Shown here piece by piece: positions 16,543 through 25,121 of a DNA stretch of 34,643 nucleotides; positions within the stretch are counted from its first letter, which is position 1, and each line of letters starts with the position of its first letter. A program made the translations under genes and the position numbers. The notes under the pieces are model-generated. The model did no database searches and had not been told where the DNA came from. It saw only the letters and a list, made by a program, of their open reading frames with translations. The stretch is from an uncultured Pelagibacteraceae bacterium (lineage in GTDB: Bacteria; Pseudomonadota; Alphaproteobacteria; Pelagibacterales; Pelagibacteraceae): positions 1 through 34,643 of the forward strand of contig CACHJL010000012.1 in assembly GCA_902580135.1 (NCBI GenBank), in the 5' to 3' direction.

Positions 16543-16929
16543 TTACTTAACTACTTTAAAACCTGAATTTGACATATCTCCAAAACCTCCTTCTACGTGA
16601 GAAACATTTTTAAAACCCATTTCTTTTAAAGTTTTAACTGCTAGAGCTGATCTTCCTCCGGCTGCACAAAATAATACTAATTCTTTATTTAAATCTATAT
16701 TATTATTTTGAACGTAAGCGCTATCTGGATGAATTAAAAATTCCAACAATCCTCTTGAAATATGAAAAGAATTTTCAATTCTGCCCAAATTTTGTAATTC
16801 ATTTGCATCTCTAATATCAATTAAATTACATTTATTTTCTTTTGAAAGCTCTAAAGCCTCTGATGATGAAATAGTTTTTACTTCGGAAAGTGCATCTGCG
16901 ACTAAAGTTTGAGGTGATTTTATTGTCAT
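16543..16929 (-). CDS. Single-domain rhodanese
   Basis: A 128-residue rhodanese domain. The active loop is CAAGGRS with catalytic C88, and the CDC25-type lead-in IDIRDANELQNLGRI is at 37-51. Such stand-alone rhodaneses carry sulfane sulfur between enzymes; mnmA, cysQ and the sulfonate genes nearby are possible users but no direct link is visible. It diverges from the peroxiredoxin gene across 42 bp of A/T-rich DNA. Confidence 0.9.
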   Translation of the reverse strand: MTIKSPQTLVADALSEVKTISSSEALELSKENKCNLIDIRDANELQNLGRIENSFHISRGLLEFLIHPDSAYVQNNNIDLNKELVLFCAAGGRSALAVKTLKEMGFKNVSHVEGGFGDMSNSGFKVVK

Positions 16930-16971
16930 AGATGTTTAATACACTATAAAAAAAAAAATACTATAACTAAT

Positions 16972-17436
16972 ATGGAAAAAAAAACAAAACCCAAAAAAGC
17001 ACCAAATTTTAAAATACTTTCTACTGATGGTAAAATATTTGAATTAAATAAAGTTAATAACAAATATATTGTAATCTATTTTTACCCAAAAGATGATACT
17101 CCTGGATGTACAATAGAAACAAATGATTTTAACTCATTGTTTCAAAAATTTAAAAAATTAGACTGTTTAGTCATTGGTGTCTCTAGAGATAGTATAGTTA
17201 GCCACCATAAGTTTAAAAAAAAATATAATGTTAAATTTAATCTTTTGGCTGATGAAAAGAAAGAAGCAATTAAAAGCTATAAAACTTGGGGTAAAAAAAA
17301 ATTTATGGGAAGAGAGTTTATGGGGCTAATAAGAAGTACTTTTGTAATTAAAGATCAGAAAATCATTAAAGAGTGGAGATCTGTTAAAGTCAAAGATCAC
17401 GCATTAGAAGTTTTGGATTTCATTAAAAATCATTAA
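16972..17436 (+). CDS. bcp: Bcp-type peroxiredoxin
   Basis: Thiol peroxidase of 154 residues. The peroxidatic cysteine is C46 in FYPKDDTPGCTIET, with the conserved Thr and Pro of the active site before it. Most Bcp proteins have a resolving cysteine five residues later (PGCTxxxC); here that position is Asn51, leaving C65 as the only other cysteine. It may thus be a one-Cys enzyme or use an atypical partner. GVSRDSIVSHHKFKKKY near 69-85 is typical of the family. The stop is followed at once by the structured segment described at 17442. Confidence 0.92.
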   Translation: MEKKTKPKKAPNFKILSTDGKIFELNKVNNKYIVIYFYPKDDTPGCTIETNDFNSLFQKFKKLDCLVIGVSRDSIVSHHKFKKKYNVKFNLLADEKKEAIKSYKTWGKKKFMGREFMGLIRSTFVIKDQKIIKEWRSVKVKDHALEVLDFIKNH

Positions 17437-17441
17437 TTAAA

Positions 17442-17579
17442 GAGACCTTTTGACTGATAACAGGAGTGGAGGTTCAAAAGGTCTCCTGTTAATTCGAAGG
17501 GTCCTTTAAAAAGGACCCTCCAAACTTACTTGTTCTTAAATTGATAACTAATTAGAGAGACTGATTATTGAACAAGTAA
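17442..17579. ncRNA. Gene-free segment with three strong stem-loops; RNA candidate or 3' UTR structure
   Basis: Hairpin A pairs GAGACCTTTTG (17442-17452) with CAAAAGGTCTC (17475-17485), 11 perfect bp around a 22-nt loop. Within that loop AACAGGAG (17459-17466) can instead pair with CTCCTGTT (17483-17490), so a competing hairpin exists. The purine-rich loop also contains TGGAGG (17467-17472), complementary to CCTCCA (17517-17522). Hairpin C pairs AGGGTCCTT with AAGGACCCT around 17498-17519. Hairpin D pairs TTACTTGTTC (17526-17535) with GAACAAGTAA (17570-17579). It lies between the converging bcp and amtB ends. None of the stems has a following T-run in either direction, so simple intrinsic terminators do not explain it. 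Strand and transcription are unknown. Confidence 0.45.
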
Positions 17580-17584
17580 ATACT

Positions 17585-18886
17585 TTAATCTCTAATTGCG
17601 TAGGCTATTACACCAGTTTCGGTAACGTCAGTTCCTTTTATTTCGGCCTCCTTACTTAATCTAATACCCATAGTATTTTTCATTAATGCCCAGACAATGA
17701 AGGCAGCAACAAAAACAAATACATTTATGGAAATTACACCCAGTAACTGAGTTCCAAAGTTTGCGCCTGAGTTAGTAATCGGTACTGCTAGAGTTCCCCA
17801 TATACCTGCAAACAAGTGTGCTGGTACAGCTCCCACAACATCATCAACTTTAAAATGAAATAAAAGTTTAGTTCCAAATATTACTATAATACCTCCTACA
17901 GCACCAATTAAGATAGCAGCTATTGGTGATGGCATTAAAGGCTCGGCAGTTATTGCAACTAATCCACCAATTGCACCATTTAACATTTGAATTACATCTG
18001 TTTTACCTATCATCAATCTAGTTATTACAGCGCAAGCCATTACACCTCCGCAGGCAGCTAGATTTGTATTGATAAATATTTTTGATACAGCAATAGCATC
18101 ATCTGCAGTTCCCATAGCAAGTTGAGATCCACCATTAAATCCAAACCAACCTAACCATAAAATAAATACTCCAATTGTTACAAGAGGTATAGATGAAGCT
18201 GCAAAAGGTTTTACTGGAGCTGGAGCTCCTGCTTTTGCAAATCTTCCAATTCTCGGCCCTAACAATATAGCACCTGCTAATGCGGCCGCTCCTCCAGTAG
18301 AGTGAACAAGTGTTGATCCAGCAAAATCTGAGAATCCTCTAACAGCTAACCAGCCGCCTCCCCATTGCCAACCCATTACTATCGGATAAATAATTCCTGA
18401 CAATAATGCCGCAAATAAGAAGAATGGCCATAATTTTATTCTTTCTGCCAAAGTTCCTGATACTATTGATACGGTAGTAGCACAAAATACCATTTGAAAA
18501 TACCAATCTGATCCATCTGAGTACCCGGTATCTATTTTGCTAGAATCGGACCAAGGAATAAATTTACCTATAAATCCTCCTTCAGGTATTCCATATGCTA
18601 GATTATATCCAAATAACCAAAACATTATTCCAGCTATTGAAAACAACCCTATATTTTTTGCACAGATTACAGATACACTTTTAGATGTAACCATTCCGGA
18701 TTCAAGCATGGCAAAACCTGCAGCCATAAACATAACTAGAAATCCACAAACTAAAAATAAAAATGTATTAAATATAAACCCAACTTCTGCTGACACGGTT
18801 GTTTCTGCGCTAGCAACGCTTGTCATGTTGAGTAAAAAAAATAAACTAACCGAAGGGCCAATTAATTTTTTAAATTGTTTAATCAT
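17585..18886 (-). CDS. amtB: Ammonium transporter
   Basis: Amt/MEP/Rh channel of 433 residues: a signal peptide (about 1-27, ending ASA) and eleven membrane helices. Family hallmarks are GFAMLESGMV near the start, FAGSTLVHSTGGAAALAG with the first pore histidine, and GAVPAHLFAGIWGTLAVP with the second. An AAAGGAG ribosome site precedes the ATG. No glnK gene is adjacent. Ammonium uptake or recapture suits an organism that deaminates taurine, but nitrogen regulation is not visible in the leader. Confidence 0.97.
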   Translation of the reverse strand: MIKQFKKLIGPSVSLFFLLNMTSVASAETTVSAEVGFIFNTFLFLVCGFLVMFMAAGFAMLESGMVTSKSVSVICAKNIGLFSIAGIMFWLFGYNLAYGIPEGGFIGKFIPWSDSSKIDTGYSDGSDWYFQMVFCATTVSIVSGTLAERIKLWPFFLFAALLSGIIYPIVMGWQWGGGWLAVRGFSDFAGSTLVHSTGGAAALAGAILLGPRIGRFAKAGAPAPVKPFAASSIPLVTIGVFILWLGWFGFNGGSQLAMGTADDAIAVSKIFINTNLAACGGVMACAVITRLMIGKTDVIQMLNGAIGGLVAITAEPLMPSPIAAILIGAVGGIIVIFGTKLLFHFKVDDVVGAVPAHLFAGIWGTLAVPITNSGANFGTQLLGVISINVFVFVAAFIVWALMKNTMGIRLSKEAEIKGTDVTETGVIAYAIRD

Positions 18887-18979
18887 AAAACTCCTTTTGT
18901 AGAGAATTCTTTATAATTTTAAAAAAATTAATGACTAACGAATGTTAAGAAAAATAGGTATGCAGGAATTGCATGTAGT

Positions 18980-19021
18980 AACAGCCTTTGTTAAATTTTT
19001 TTGAATTTAACAAAGACTGTT
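18980..19021 (-). terminator. Long hairpin behind the HU gene
   Basis: An 18-bp stem pairs 18980-18997 with 19004-19021 (AACAGYCTTTGTTAAATT type), with one G-U or C-A pair depending on strand and a 6-nt loop. It begins 8 nt after the HU stop. There is no long T-run beyond it on the HU strand, so it may work mainly by stabilising the 3' end. The remaining part of the gap to amtB (18887-18979) holds the amtB leader. Confidence 0.6.
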
Positions 19022-19029
19022 GAAAAAGT

Positions 19030-19305
19030 TTACTTATTGAAAACTTCTTTAAGCGCTTTTGCAGGTAAAAATTTTACCTTTTGAGATGCAGCGATTTGGA
19101 TTTGTTCTCCTGTTCTTGGATTTCGTCCAATTCGGGCTTTTCTTTTGGCTACTTTATAAGTACCAAAACCAGCAATTTTTACTGAATCATCGTTTTTTAA
19201 TGCATCCAATATTGTGTTGGTAATAGTATCAAAAGTACGCTCAGCATCAGCTTTGCTTTGATTTAAAGAACCAGCCAATTTAGCGACTAATTGTTTCTTG
19301 TTCAT
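19030..19305 (-). CDS. hup: HU-type DNA-binding protein
   Basis: Histone-like nucleoid protein of 91 residues. The beta-arm signature GRNPRTGEQIQIAASQKVKF (about 62-81) and the N-terminal dimerisation helices (MNKKQLVAKLAGSLNQSKAD) are complete. It bends DNA non-specifically as a homodimer. A GGAG ribosome site lies 8 nt before the ATG. The upstream gap (19306-19431) is almost pure A/T with long A- and T-tracts and presumably carries the promoter. Confidence 0.96.
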   Translation of the reverse strand: MNKKQLVAKLAGSLNQSKADAERTFDTITNTILDALKNDDSVKIAGFGTYKVAKRKARIGRNPRTGEQIQIAASQKVKFLPAKALKEVFNK

Positions 19306-19431
19306 TTTAGCTCCGGTTTTAAAGGTTTATATATCTATACTTAACAAAATCGTTGATATTTCAAGTTTTTTTTTAGTATGTCTTAAAAAAAAAATAACAA
19401 TATATAGTATTAAATAAGTATTGATTTATAA

Positions 19432-19455
19432 GGTTTTTTTAATCGTTAAAAAACC
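19432..19455 (-). terminator. Hairpin immediately behind rseP
   Basis: GGTTTTTTAA and TTAAAAAAACC pair around CGA, starting 1 nt after the rseP stop codon. The stem is A-U rich apart from two terminal G-C pairs and is followed by TTATAAAT. It probably marks the 3' end of the rseP transcript; strength as a terminator is uncertain. Confidence 0.5.
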
Positions 19456-19456
19456 A

Positions 19457-20566
19457 TTAAAATAGGCCTAAATCTTTGAGGTCATTGAAAGTTGCAAAAA
19501 ACATCAAAGAAAGCAATAAAAACATCCCGATTCGAAAAAATCCCTCTTGAGTTTTCTGGCTTAAAGGTCTTCCTAAAATTTTTTCAAATGTATAAAACAT
19601 TAAATGCCCTCCATCTAGCAGTGGTATAGGGAAAAGATTAATCAAGCCTAAACTAATAGAGATATAAGCCATCATGCTAATAAATGGAATTATCCCAAAT
19701 TCAGCAACTTGGCCTGATATTTTTGCGATTCTTATAGGGCCACCAAGTTGAGAGGAATCCCCGGCACCTGTTAACATTGATCCTAGATACTTTAAAGATG
19801 ATATTGTAACAAAATAAACTTCATTTAAAGAATGAATAAGAGCTTGTCCTGGGCCTAATTTCTCATGTTTAATTTCATTATTATAAGGGCTTAGCCTGAT
19901 TCCGATCATTCTTTTTTTGATTTTATTACCAAGATTATCCTCGCTTTCGACAAGATTTGGTTTAACCTTTAATAAAATTTCTTGATCATGTCTTGAGACT
20001 TTAAAATCAATAAATTCAGAAGTTGACATTGCAATTAATTTGGAAACATCCAGAATACTTTCAACTTCAATATTGTCAATTTCTAGAATAATATCATTTT
20101 TATTCATACCAGCTGTCTCAGCAGGACTATCTTTTTGAACTTCATCAATTATTGCTGGAGTAAAATCTTTACCTATAAACATATAAATAAATAAAAATAT
20201 AAATATAGCTAAAACAAAATTAGCCACAGGTCCTCCTGCAACAATCAGTGCTCTTTGATACAATGGTTTTGTAACAAATAATTTTTCTTGATCCTCTTTT
20301 TTATACTTTTTCAACAATTCTTCTTGGTCAGCTTGAGAAAAAACGTTTCTATCACCAAAGAATTTTACGTAACCACCAAGAGGTATCCAGCATATTTTCC
20401 ATCTAGTTCCAGATTTATCATTCCATCCAAATATTTCTTTTCCAAAACCAATAGAAAAATCTGTTACTCCGACGCCATATTTTTTTGCAAAATAGTAATG
20501 ACCGTACTCGTGGATAAATACAACCACGAGTATTAAAATCATAAATGGTAATATAAAATCAAACAT
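19457..20566 (-). CDS. rseP: Site-2 intramembrane metalloprotease
   Basis: Inner-membrane zinc protease of 369 residues that cleaves membrane-bound anti-sigma factors or remnant signal peptides. The zinc site is HEYGH (19-23) in the first membrane helix, followed by GVTDFSIGFGKEIFGW and the IPLGGYVKFFGD loop. One PDZ domain lies at about 125-200 (AGMNKNDIILEIDNIEV), and the third zinc ligand is in NLFPIPLLDGGH (about 311-322). Only one PDZ domain is apparent, against two in E. coli RseP. A usual bamA neighbour is absent here; thiV lies upstream on the same strand. Confidence 0.93.
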   Translation of the reverse strand: MFDFILPFMILILVVVFIHEYGHYYFAKKYGVGVTDFSIGFGKEIFGWNDKSGTRWKICWIPLGGYVKFFGDRNVFSQADQEELLKKYKKEDQEKLFVTKPLYQRALIVAGGPVANFVLAIFIFLFIYMFIGKDFTPAIIDEVQKDSPAETAGMNKNDIILEIDNIEVESILDVSKLIAMSTSEFIDFKVSRHDQEILLKVKPNLVESEDNLGNKIKKRMIGIRLSPYNNEIKHEKLGPGQALIHSLNEVYFVTISSLKYLGSMLTGAGDSSQLGGPIRIAKISGQVAEFGIIPFISMMAYISISLGLINLFPIPLLDGGHLMFYTFEKILGRPLSQKTQEGFFRIGMFLLLSLMFFATFNDLKDLGLF

Positions 20567-20614
20567 ACTTAATATTATATTATAATAGTTAATTTAAAAA
20601 TAGCTTTTCATTAA

Positions 20615-22045
20615 TTATTTTAATTTCCAAGTAAAAATTGGCATAAATGTAGCTAAAATAAATGAACAAAATAGCAATGATTGTGAAATAACTGATGGGA
20701 ATAAATCAATAGGAATTATTATGCCTACTAATATCGATTTAGAAAAGTCTAGACTTGGAAAAAATAATATACCTACTATTAAACCAATAATAATTGATAT
20801 ATATGCATTTTTTTCATTTATAGATTTTGAATAAAAACTATAGAAAATAGTTAATACTGCTGCACAACAAAAAAGATCAGCAAGTAAAAATAAATATAGA
20901 ATACTTAGACCTTTTGAAGCAACAAAAAATGCTATTAAAGATAATAAAACTATTATTTGTTTAGATGCCTTTAAATAGTTTCCTTTAAAATTAATAACTT
21001 TGTTTCCATCAACTACTATTAAGCTTGAAATGCCATTTATTAATGTATCAATACTACTTATAGTTAAAGATATGGCTAAGACTAATATAGTTATCGATAA
21101 ATAAACACTTTGTTCTTTTAACAATAATGAAAAGAAAGCAAGATCTGGGATAACACTATTATTTTGAGAAATTGCTACCAATCCACTAAAACCCATAAAA
21201 AAAACAATTGGAATAATAATTATAAATGAAAATATTAAACTTCTGATTAAAACATCATTATTTTTTGCAGCATAAACTCTCTGCCAATTACCCTGATGAA
21301 AAAGATTAGTAGCAGCAACTGCAATAAAAAAAGTTAACCCAGCTGTAAAATTTGGTAGATAATTTGAATTTAATAAATTTGATTTATTTTTTTTAATAAA
21401 TTCAAAATTAAAATCATTAGAGTTAAATGAAATTAAAAAATAAAAGCTAACAAATAATAATAAGACCAAAACAATAAATTGAATATTATCAGTAAAAATT
21501 GAAGCTCTTAATCCACCATATAATGTGTAAGCAAGTGAGCTAGCAATTATAACGAAAGCAGTAATCCATAAATCAGTTCCTGAAATATAATTAATTAAAA
21601 TTGATACAGCTGTTACTTCAGCAATTAAAAATATAGTCATATAAAAAATGGACAGAAATAAAATTAATTTAAATAATTTAGAACCAAATCTTATTCTGAT
21701 AACTTCAATTAAAGTTTTTCTTTTAGGATATAATGTTCTAAATTTTTTTCCTAAATAAACTAAAATAATTAAAGGAAATGCTGTTCCTAACGCATATCCT
21801 ATTACCGCTCCAATACCCCCCCAGGTTGCTGCTGAAGCTGGACCAAATAGTATCCATGCGCCCAATGCTGAAGCAACTAAACTTGTAGTTAATGAAAAAG
21901 TTCCAACAGATCTATTTGCAACTAAATAATTGTTTATGCCTTGATATTTTTTAGAATAAAAAATTCCTACAATCAAAAATATACAACTTATAAATAAAGT
22001 TAATATAATTGTAGAAGATTGACTTAATAAGTTTATTTGTTCCAT
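20615..22045 (-). CDS. thiV: Sodium:solute symporter, probable ThiV (HMP/thiamin precursor uptake)
   Basis: SSS-family transporter of 476 residues with about 13 membrane helices. Recognisable pieces are GINNYLVANRSVGTFSLTTS, the substrate region ASALGAWILFGPASAATWGG and FLIAEVTAVSILINYISG. A TPP riboswitch lies directly in front of the ATG, tying it to thiamin. In SAR11 a symporter with this arrangement, ThiV, was proposed to import the pyrimidine precursor HMP, which these cells need because they lack ThiC. The specific substrate is taken from that knowledge, not from sequence. Confidence 0.85.
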   Translation of the reverse strand: MEQINLLSQSSTIILTLFISCIFLIVGIFYSKKYQGINNYLVANRSVGTFSLTTSLVASALGAWILFGPASAATWGGIGAVIGYALGTAFPLIILVYLGKKFRTLYPKRKTLIEVIRIRFGSKLFKLILFLSIFYMTIFLIAEVTAVSILINYISGTDLWITAFVIIASSLAYTLYGGLRASIFTDNIQFIVLVLLLFVSFYFLISFNSNDFNFEFIKKNKSNLLNSNYLPNFTAGLTFFIAVAATNLFHQGNWQRVYAAKNNDVLIRSLIFSFIIIIPIVFFMGFSGLVAISQNNSVIPDLAFFSLLLKEQSVYLSITILVLAISLTISSIDTLINGISSLIVVDGNKVINFKGNYLKASKQIIVLLSLIAFFVASKGLSILYLFLLADLFCCAAVLTIFYSFYSKSINEKNAYISIIIGLIVGILFFPSLDFSKSILVGIIIPIDLFPSVISQSLLFCSFILATFMPIFTWKLK

Positions 22046-22112
22046 TCTTCCCTTTCTGAATTACCGGACAGGTTCATCGGGTTTTTCTCAGCCTATATTG
22101 GCACCCCATGTG
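22046..22112 (-). promoter_or_regulatory. TPP riboswitch controlling thiV
   Basis: Reading on the minus strand, the THI-box core is present in order: GGGGTGCC (22107-22100), GGCTGAGA (22093-22086), ACCC, AACCTG then TCCGG (22074-22064), TAAT and AAGGGAAG. The small P3 arm is reduced to GCC-AATATA-GGC. The final AAGGGAAG ends 1 nt before the ATG, so it also serves as the ribosome site; ligand binding would hide it, giving translational control. No separate terminator stem fits in the remaining space. Confidence 0.93.
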
Positions 22113-22165
22113 TCACTATAAAGTATTTTTTTTATTTTAAAAGCATATAAATTTAATTCTAATTT

Positions 22166-22555
22166 ATGAAAAAAATTTTTATTTTTATTTTCTGCCTTAT
22201 AACGTTTGGTACAAATGCAATAGAAAAGAAAACAACTTTTGATAAAGAATTATTTAATAAAGCTAAATCTGAAGGAAAAATTGTAGTAGTAAGTTCTTGG
22301 ATAAAATATTGTTCATCATGTGCAAATCAAATGAAAGTTTTACAACAAGCAAAAAAGGAAGGTGAATTATCAGATATTAAATTTGATAACATTGAATATT
22401 TTTCATTTGATGTAACAAATAGTGAGATCGCTAATTTATTTAATGTACAATATCAAACCACGCTATTAATTTTTAAAGACGATCAAGAAGTTTATAGAAG
22501 CATTGGAGAAACTACAGAAGATTTGATTTATGAAGCTTTAAAAACATCGATTTAA
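22166..22555 (+). CDS. Exported thioredoxin-fold protein with CSSC
   Basis: A 129-residue protein with a signal peptide (about 1-18, ending TNA) and a thioredoxin fold. The redox motif is C49-S-S-C52 in SSWIKYCSSCANQMK, and the cis-Pro region is replaced by QYQTTLLIF, where threonine stands in the usual proline place. It resembles the C-terminal domain of DsbD or TlpA-like periplasmic reductases. It diverges from thiV and converges with ybbP, with no redox partner next door. Confidence 0.82.
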   Translation: MKKIFIFIFCLITFGTNAIEKKTTFDKELFNKAKSEGKIVVVSSWIKYCSSCANQMKVLQQAKKEGELSDIKFDNIEYFSFDVTNSEIANLFNVQYQTTLLIFKDDQEVYRSIGETTEDLIYEALKTSI

Positions 22556-22583
22556 AACTAAAGTTAATAAAGGTATTTAAAGT

Positions 22584-25121
22584 CTATTCATTTCTTACTA
22601 ACGGGTAGACTTTAGGATTCAAGTACTTAATATTAGTTAAAATGATAAGTAAAAGAGTAGAAATTCCTACTCCAAGAGAAATGATGATGAATAAAATATA
22701 ATCTAACTCCCATTTTAATTGAAATATATTTTCAATAATAAATGTTGATGCAACTATTGAAAAAAGAGTTGAAAATAAAATTATTGATGAAAAAATTATT
22801 AAAAACTCGATTATAGATGACAAAATTATTTCCTTTTTAGTAAATCCCAAAATTTTAAATATTAAATTTTGATATTCTTTTACTTTACCCTGTACCATTA
22901 TCGCACTTGAAATAACAATTAAACCAATCACAATTGTTACTGCAGATATTAATGTAACTGCTAAGAAAACTTTATTTAAAACTGCAGTTACTTTACTTAA
23001 GTAATCTGCAATTTTTATCATTGATAAACTTGGTAATATTTCTAACATTTGCGTTTCATCAAATTTTTCTGAGTTGTTAAGTTTAGCAGTTGCTAAATAT
23101 TCATGGGGTATTTGTTTTGCATACTGAGGATTGAACAACATTGCAAAATTAATACTTAGATCACGATAATCTACTTCTCTAAAATTAACTATTTCACCAT
23201 CAATTTCTCGACCATATATATTCAATGTAAAAATATCTCCTAATTCAATATTGAAATCATTAGCGACCTTTGCATCTAAGGATATTTGAAGTTTATTTGG
23301 TTTAGATAAATCCCACCATTTGCCTTTTACAATTGGATTATCTTTAGGAGCATTTTCAACCCAAGAGGATCTTCGCTCGCTTCCAATTACCCAATAACTA
23401 TCATTATCAGGTTTAATATAGTTGCTAGGATTTATACCATTAATTTTTACAATCCCCGAGGAAACCATTGGGACAATTTCAATATTTGCATTTGGATCCA
23501 TGTTTAAAATACCTTGTTCGAATTTTTCTCTTTCTCCTTTTTGAATACCAACAAAAAAATAATCAGGAGCAATATCTGGTATAGATTTTGCAATTTCTCT
23601 TTGAAAGTTTGTACCAACTAAAGCTAAAGTCAAAAGCAAAGTAACCCCTAAACCCAAAGACATAATTGTAATTGGTGTAATACTCTTTGTTTGAGTTATA
23701 TTTTTAACAGATACTTTTAAAGGGATATTTGAACTAAATTTAAATTTTTTAAGAAAAAATATAATCACTTTTGAAAGTAAAAAAAATACAATTAAACAAA
23801 CAAAAAATGCCCCAAAGTAGCCTAAACTATATAAAGGTCTCTCAGAATCTATTGTTAATAATATAACTAATATTGCAAGTAAAATAAAACTTAAAACAAT
23901 TGATCTTTTAGAATAATAAAACTGTAAATTTTGAAATACATTTCTAAATAAGTTGGATGCTTTTACTTGATCAATTGAACTGATTGTTGGAATGGAAAAT
24001 ATTATAAGAACTAATAATCCAATTAAAAAAATCTTTATAAAATTCTTGAAAGAAAATACTGCATAAACATTTAATCCTAATCCATCAGATAAGTACTTAT
24101 CAACAACTGGAACTATTAAAAAACTAGAAGCATAAGAAACAACGGTAATAATAAACAATAAGATTAATAATTGTATGTAATAGAGTGTTTTTATATTCCC
24201 TGAATAAAATCCAACTGCTTTTCTAACAGCAATAGACATATTGTTTTGATTTATAAAAGAAAGCAAAGTATTTGCAATTCCAATTCCAGCTATTAACATC
24301 GCGCTTATAGAAACAAGTGATAAAAATTGTGAAAAATTGTTAATAATTCTTTTTATTCCACTTGCAGAATTTTCAGGATATCTAAGCTTTACTTTTTGAT
24401 CATCTTTAAAAATATTTTCAATTCTTTGTTCAATTTTTTTAAAATCATCATTTGGATTAAATTTTACTTTATATTCATAATTTAAAAAGCTTCCTATTCC
24501 ATTTAATTTTAATATTTCTAAAGTTTGTTTTCCAGCCAATGCCCAGTCGCCGAATGCTACAAATCCACTTACATCAGGTACTGATTTTATGATTCCAATA
24601 ACGGTAAATTTTTGATCTTGGACTTTTACTATTTCGTTAATCTTAATATTTAATGTTTTTGATAAACTTTCATTAATTAAGATTGTATTTGGTTCTTTTT
24701 GCATTCGTTCGTAGGCACCCTCAGGTTCATAAACAACTTCTCCATATAATGGATATTTTTCATCAACTGTCTTAATTCTTGTAAATAAAGATTTATTTTT
24801 GTTTCTACCAGTTGTTGAAAGCATGGTGCTGAATTCAATCATCTGAGAGATTGTTGCAAAATTTTTAACTTTTTTAACTAAGTTAAGGTTTCCTTGATTA
24901 CGATTATAATCAATTTCTAAGTCTCCTCCTAAAAGAGACTTAGCATTATCATTTAGTTCTTTTTTTAAACTATCTTCAATTGTAAAAATAGCGCTTAAAA
25001 TAAAGAGACTAATAAATAGAGTGACAATAATACTTGATATTTTTTGATAATTTCTACTTAAATCTTTTAAAGCATATTTAAATATTAATGCAAATTCAGA
25101 ATGGTTATTTAATTTTTCCAT
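22584..25121 (-). CDS. ybbP: FtsX/MacB-type ABC permease, YbbP family
   Basis: Large ABC permease of about 845 residues with two FtsX-like units: an N-terminal anchor helix, a long periplasmic domain, three helices, a middle helix pair, then a second periplasmic domain and three C-terminal helices. This matches YbbP of the mechanotransmission group. Start taken at ATG 25121 (MEKLNNHSEFALIF), which overlaps the ybbA stop by 17 nt; an ATG at 25169 would add 16 residues inside ybbA. Together with YbbA and TesA it forms a widely conserved set, possibly for lipid or fatty-acyl handling at the membrane. Confidence 0.88.
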   Translation of the reverse strand: MEKLNNHSEFALIFKYALKDLSRNYQKISSIIVTLFISLFILSAIFTIEDSLKKELNDNAKSLLGGDLEIDYNRNQGNLNLVKKVKNFATISQMIEFSTMLSTTGRNKNKSLFTRIKTVDEKYPLYGEVVYEPEGAYERMQKEPNTILINESLSKTLNIKINEIVKVQDQKFTVIGIIKSVPDVSGFVAFGDWALAGKQTLEILKLNGIGSFLNYEYKVKFNPNDDFKKIEQRIENIFKDDQKVKLRYPENSASGIKRIINNFSQFLSLVSISAMLIAGIGIANTLLSFINQNNMSIAVRKAVGFYSGNIKTLYYIQLLILLFIITVVSYASSFLIVPVVDKYLSDGLGLNVYAVFSFKNFIKIFLIGLLVLIIFSIPTISSIDQVKASNLFRNVFQNLQFYYSKRSIVLSFILLAILVILLTIDSERPLYSLGYFGAFFVCLIVFFLLSKVIIFFLKKFKFSSNIPLKVSVKNITQTKSITPITIMSLGLGVTLLLTLALVGTNFQREIAKSIPDIAPDYFFVGIQKGEREKFEQGILNMDPNANIEIVPMVSSGIVKINGINPSNYIKPDNDSYWVIGSERRSSWVENAPKDNPIVKGKWWDLSKPNKLQISLDAKVANDFNIELGDIFTLNIYGREIDGEIVNFREVDYRDLSINFAMLFNPQYAKQIPHEYLATAKLNNSEKFDETQMLEILPSLSMIKIADYLSKVTAVLNKVFLAVTLISAVTIVIGLIVISSAIMVQGKVKEYQNLIFKILGFTKKEIILSSIIEFLIIFSSIILFSTLFSIVASTFIIENIFQLKWELDYILFIIISLGVGISTLLLIILTNIKYLNPKVYPLVRNE

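Noticed and set aside
17442-17490. H-type pseudoknot combining hairpin A with the AACAGG/CCTGTT pairing
   Set aside because: No nucleotides are left between the two 3' strands to bridge an 11-bp stem, so the pairings are more likely alternatives than simultaneous.
17442-17579. SAM-II/SAM-V, SRP RNA or 6S RNA
   Set aside because: Conserved sequence blocks of these RNAs are not present, and no gene lies downstream for a cis switch on either strand.
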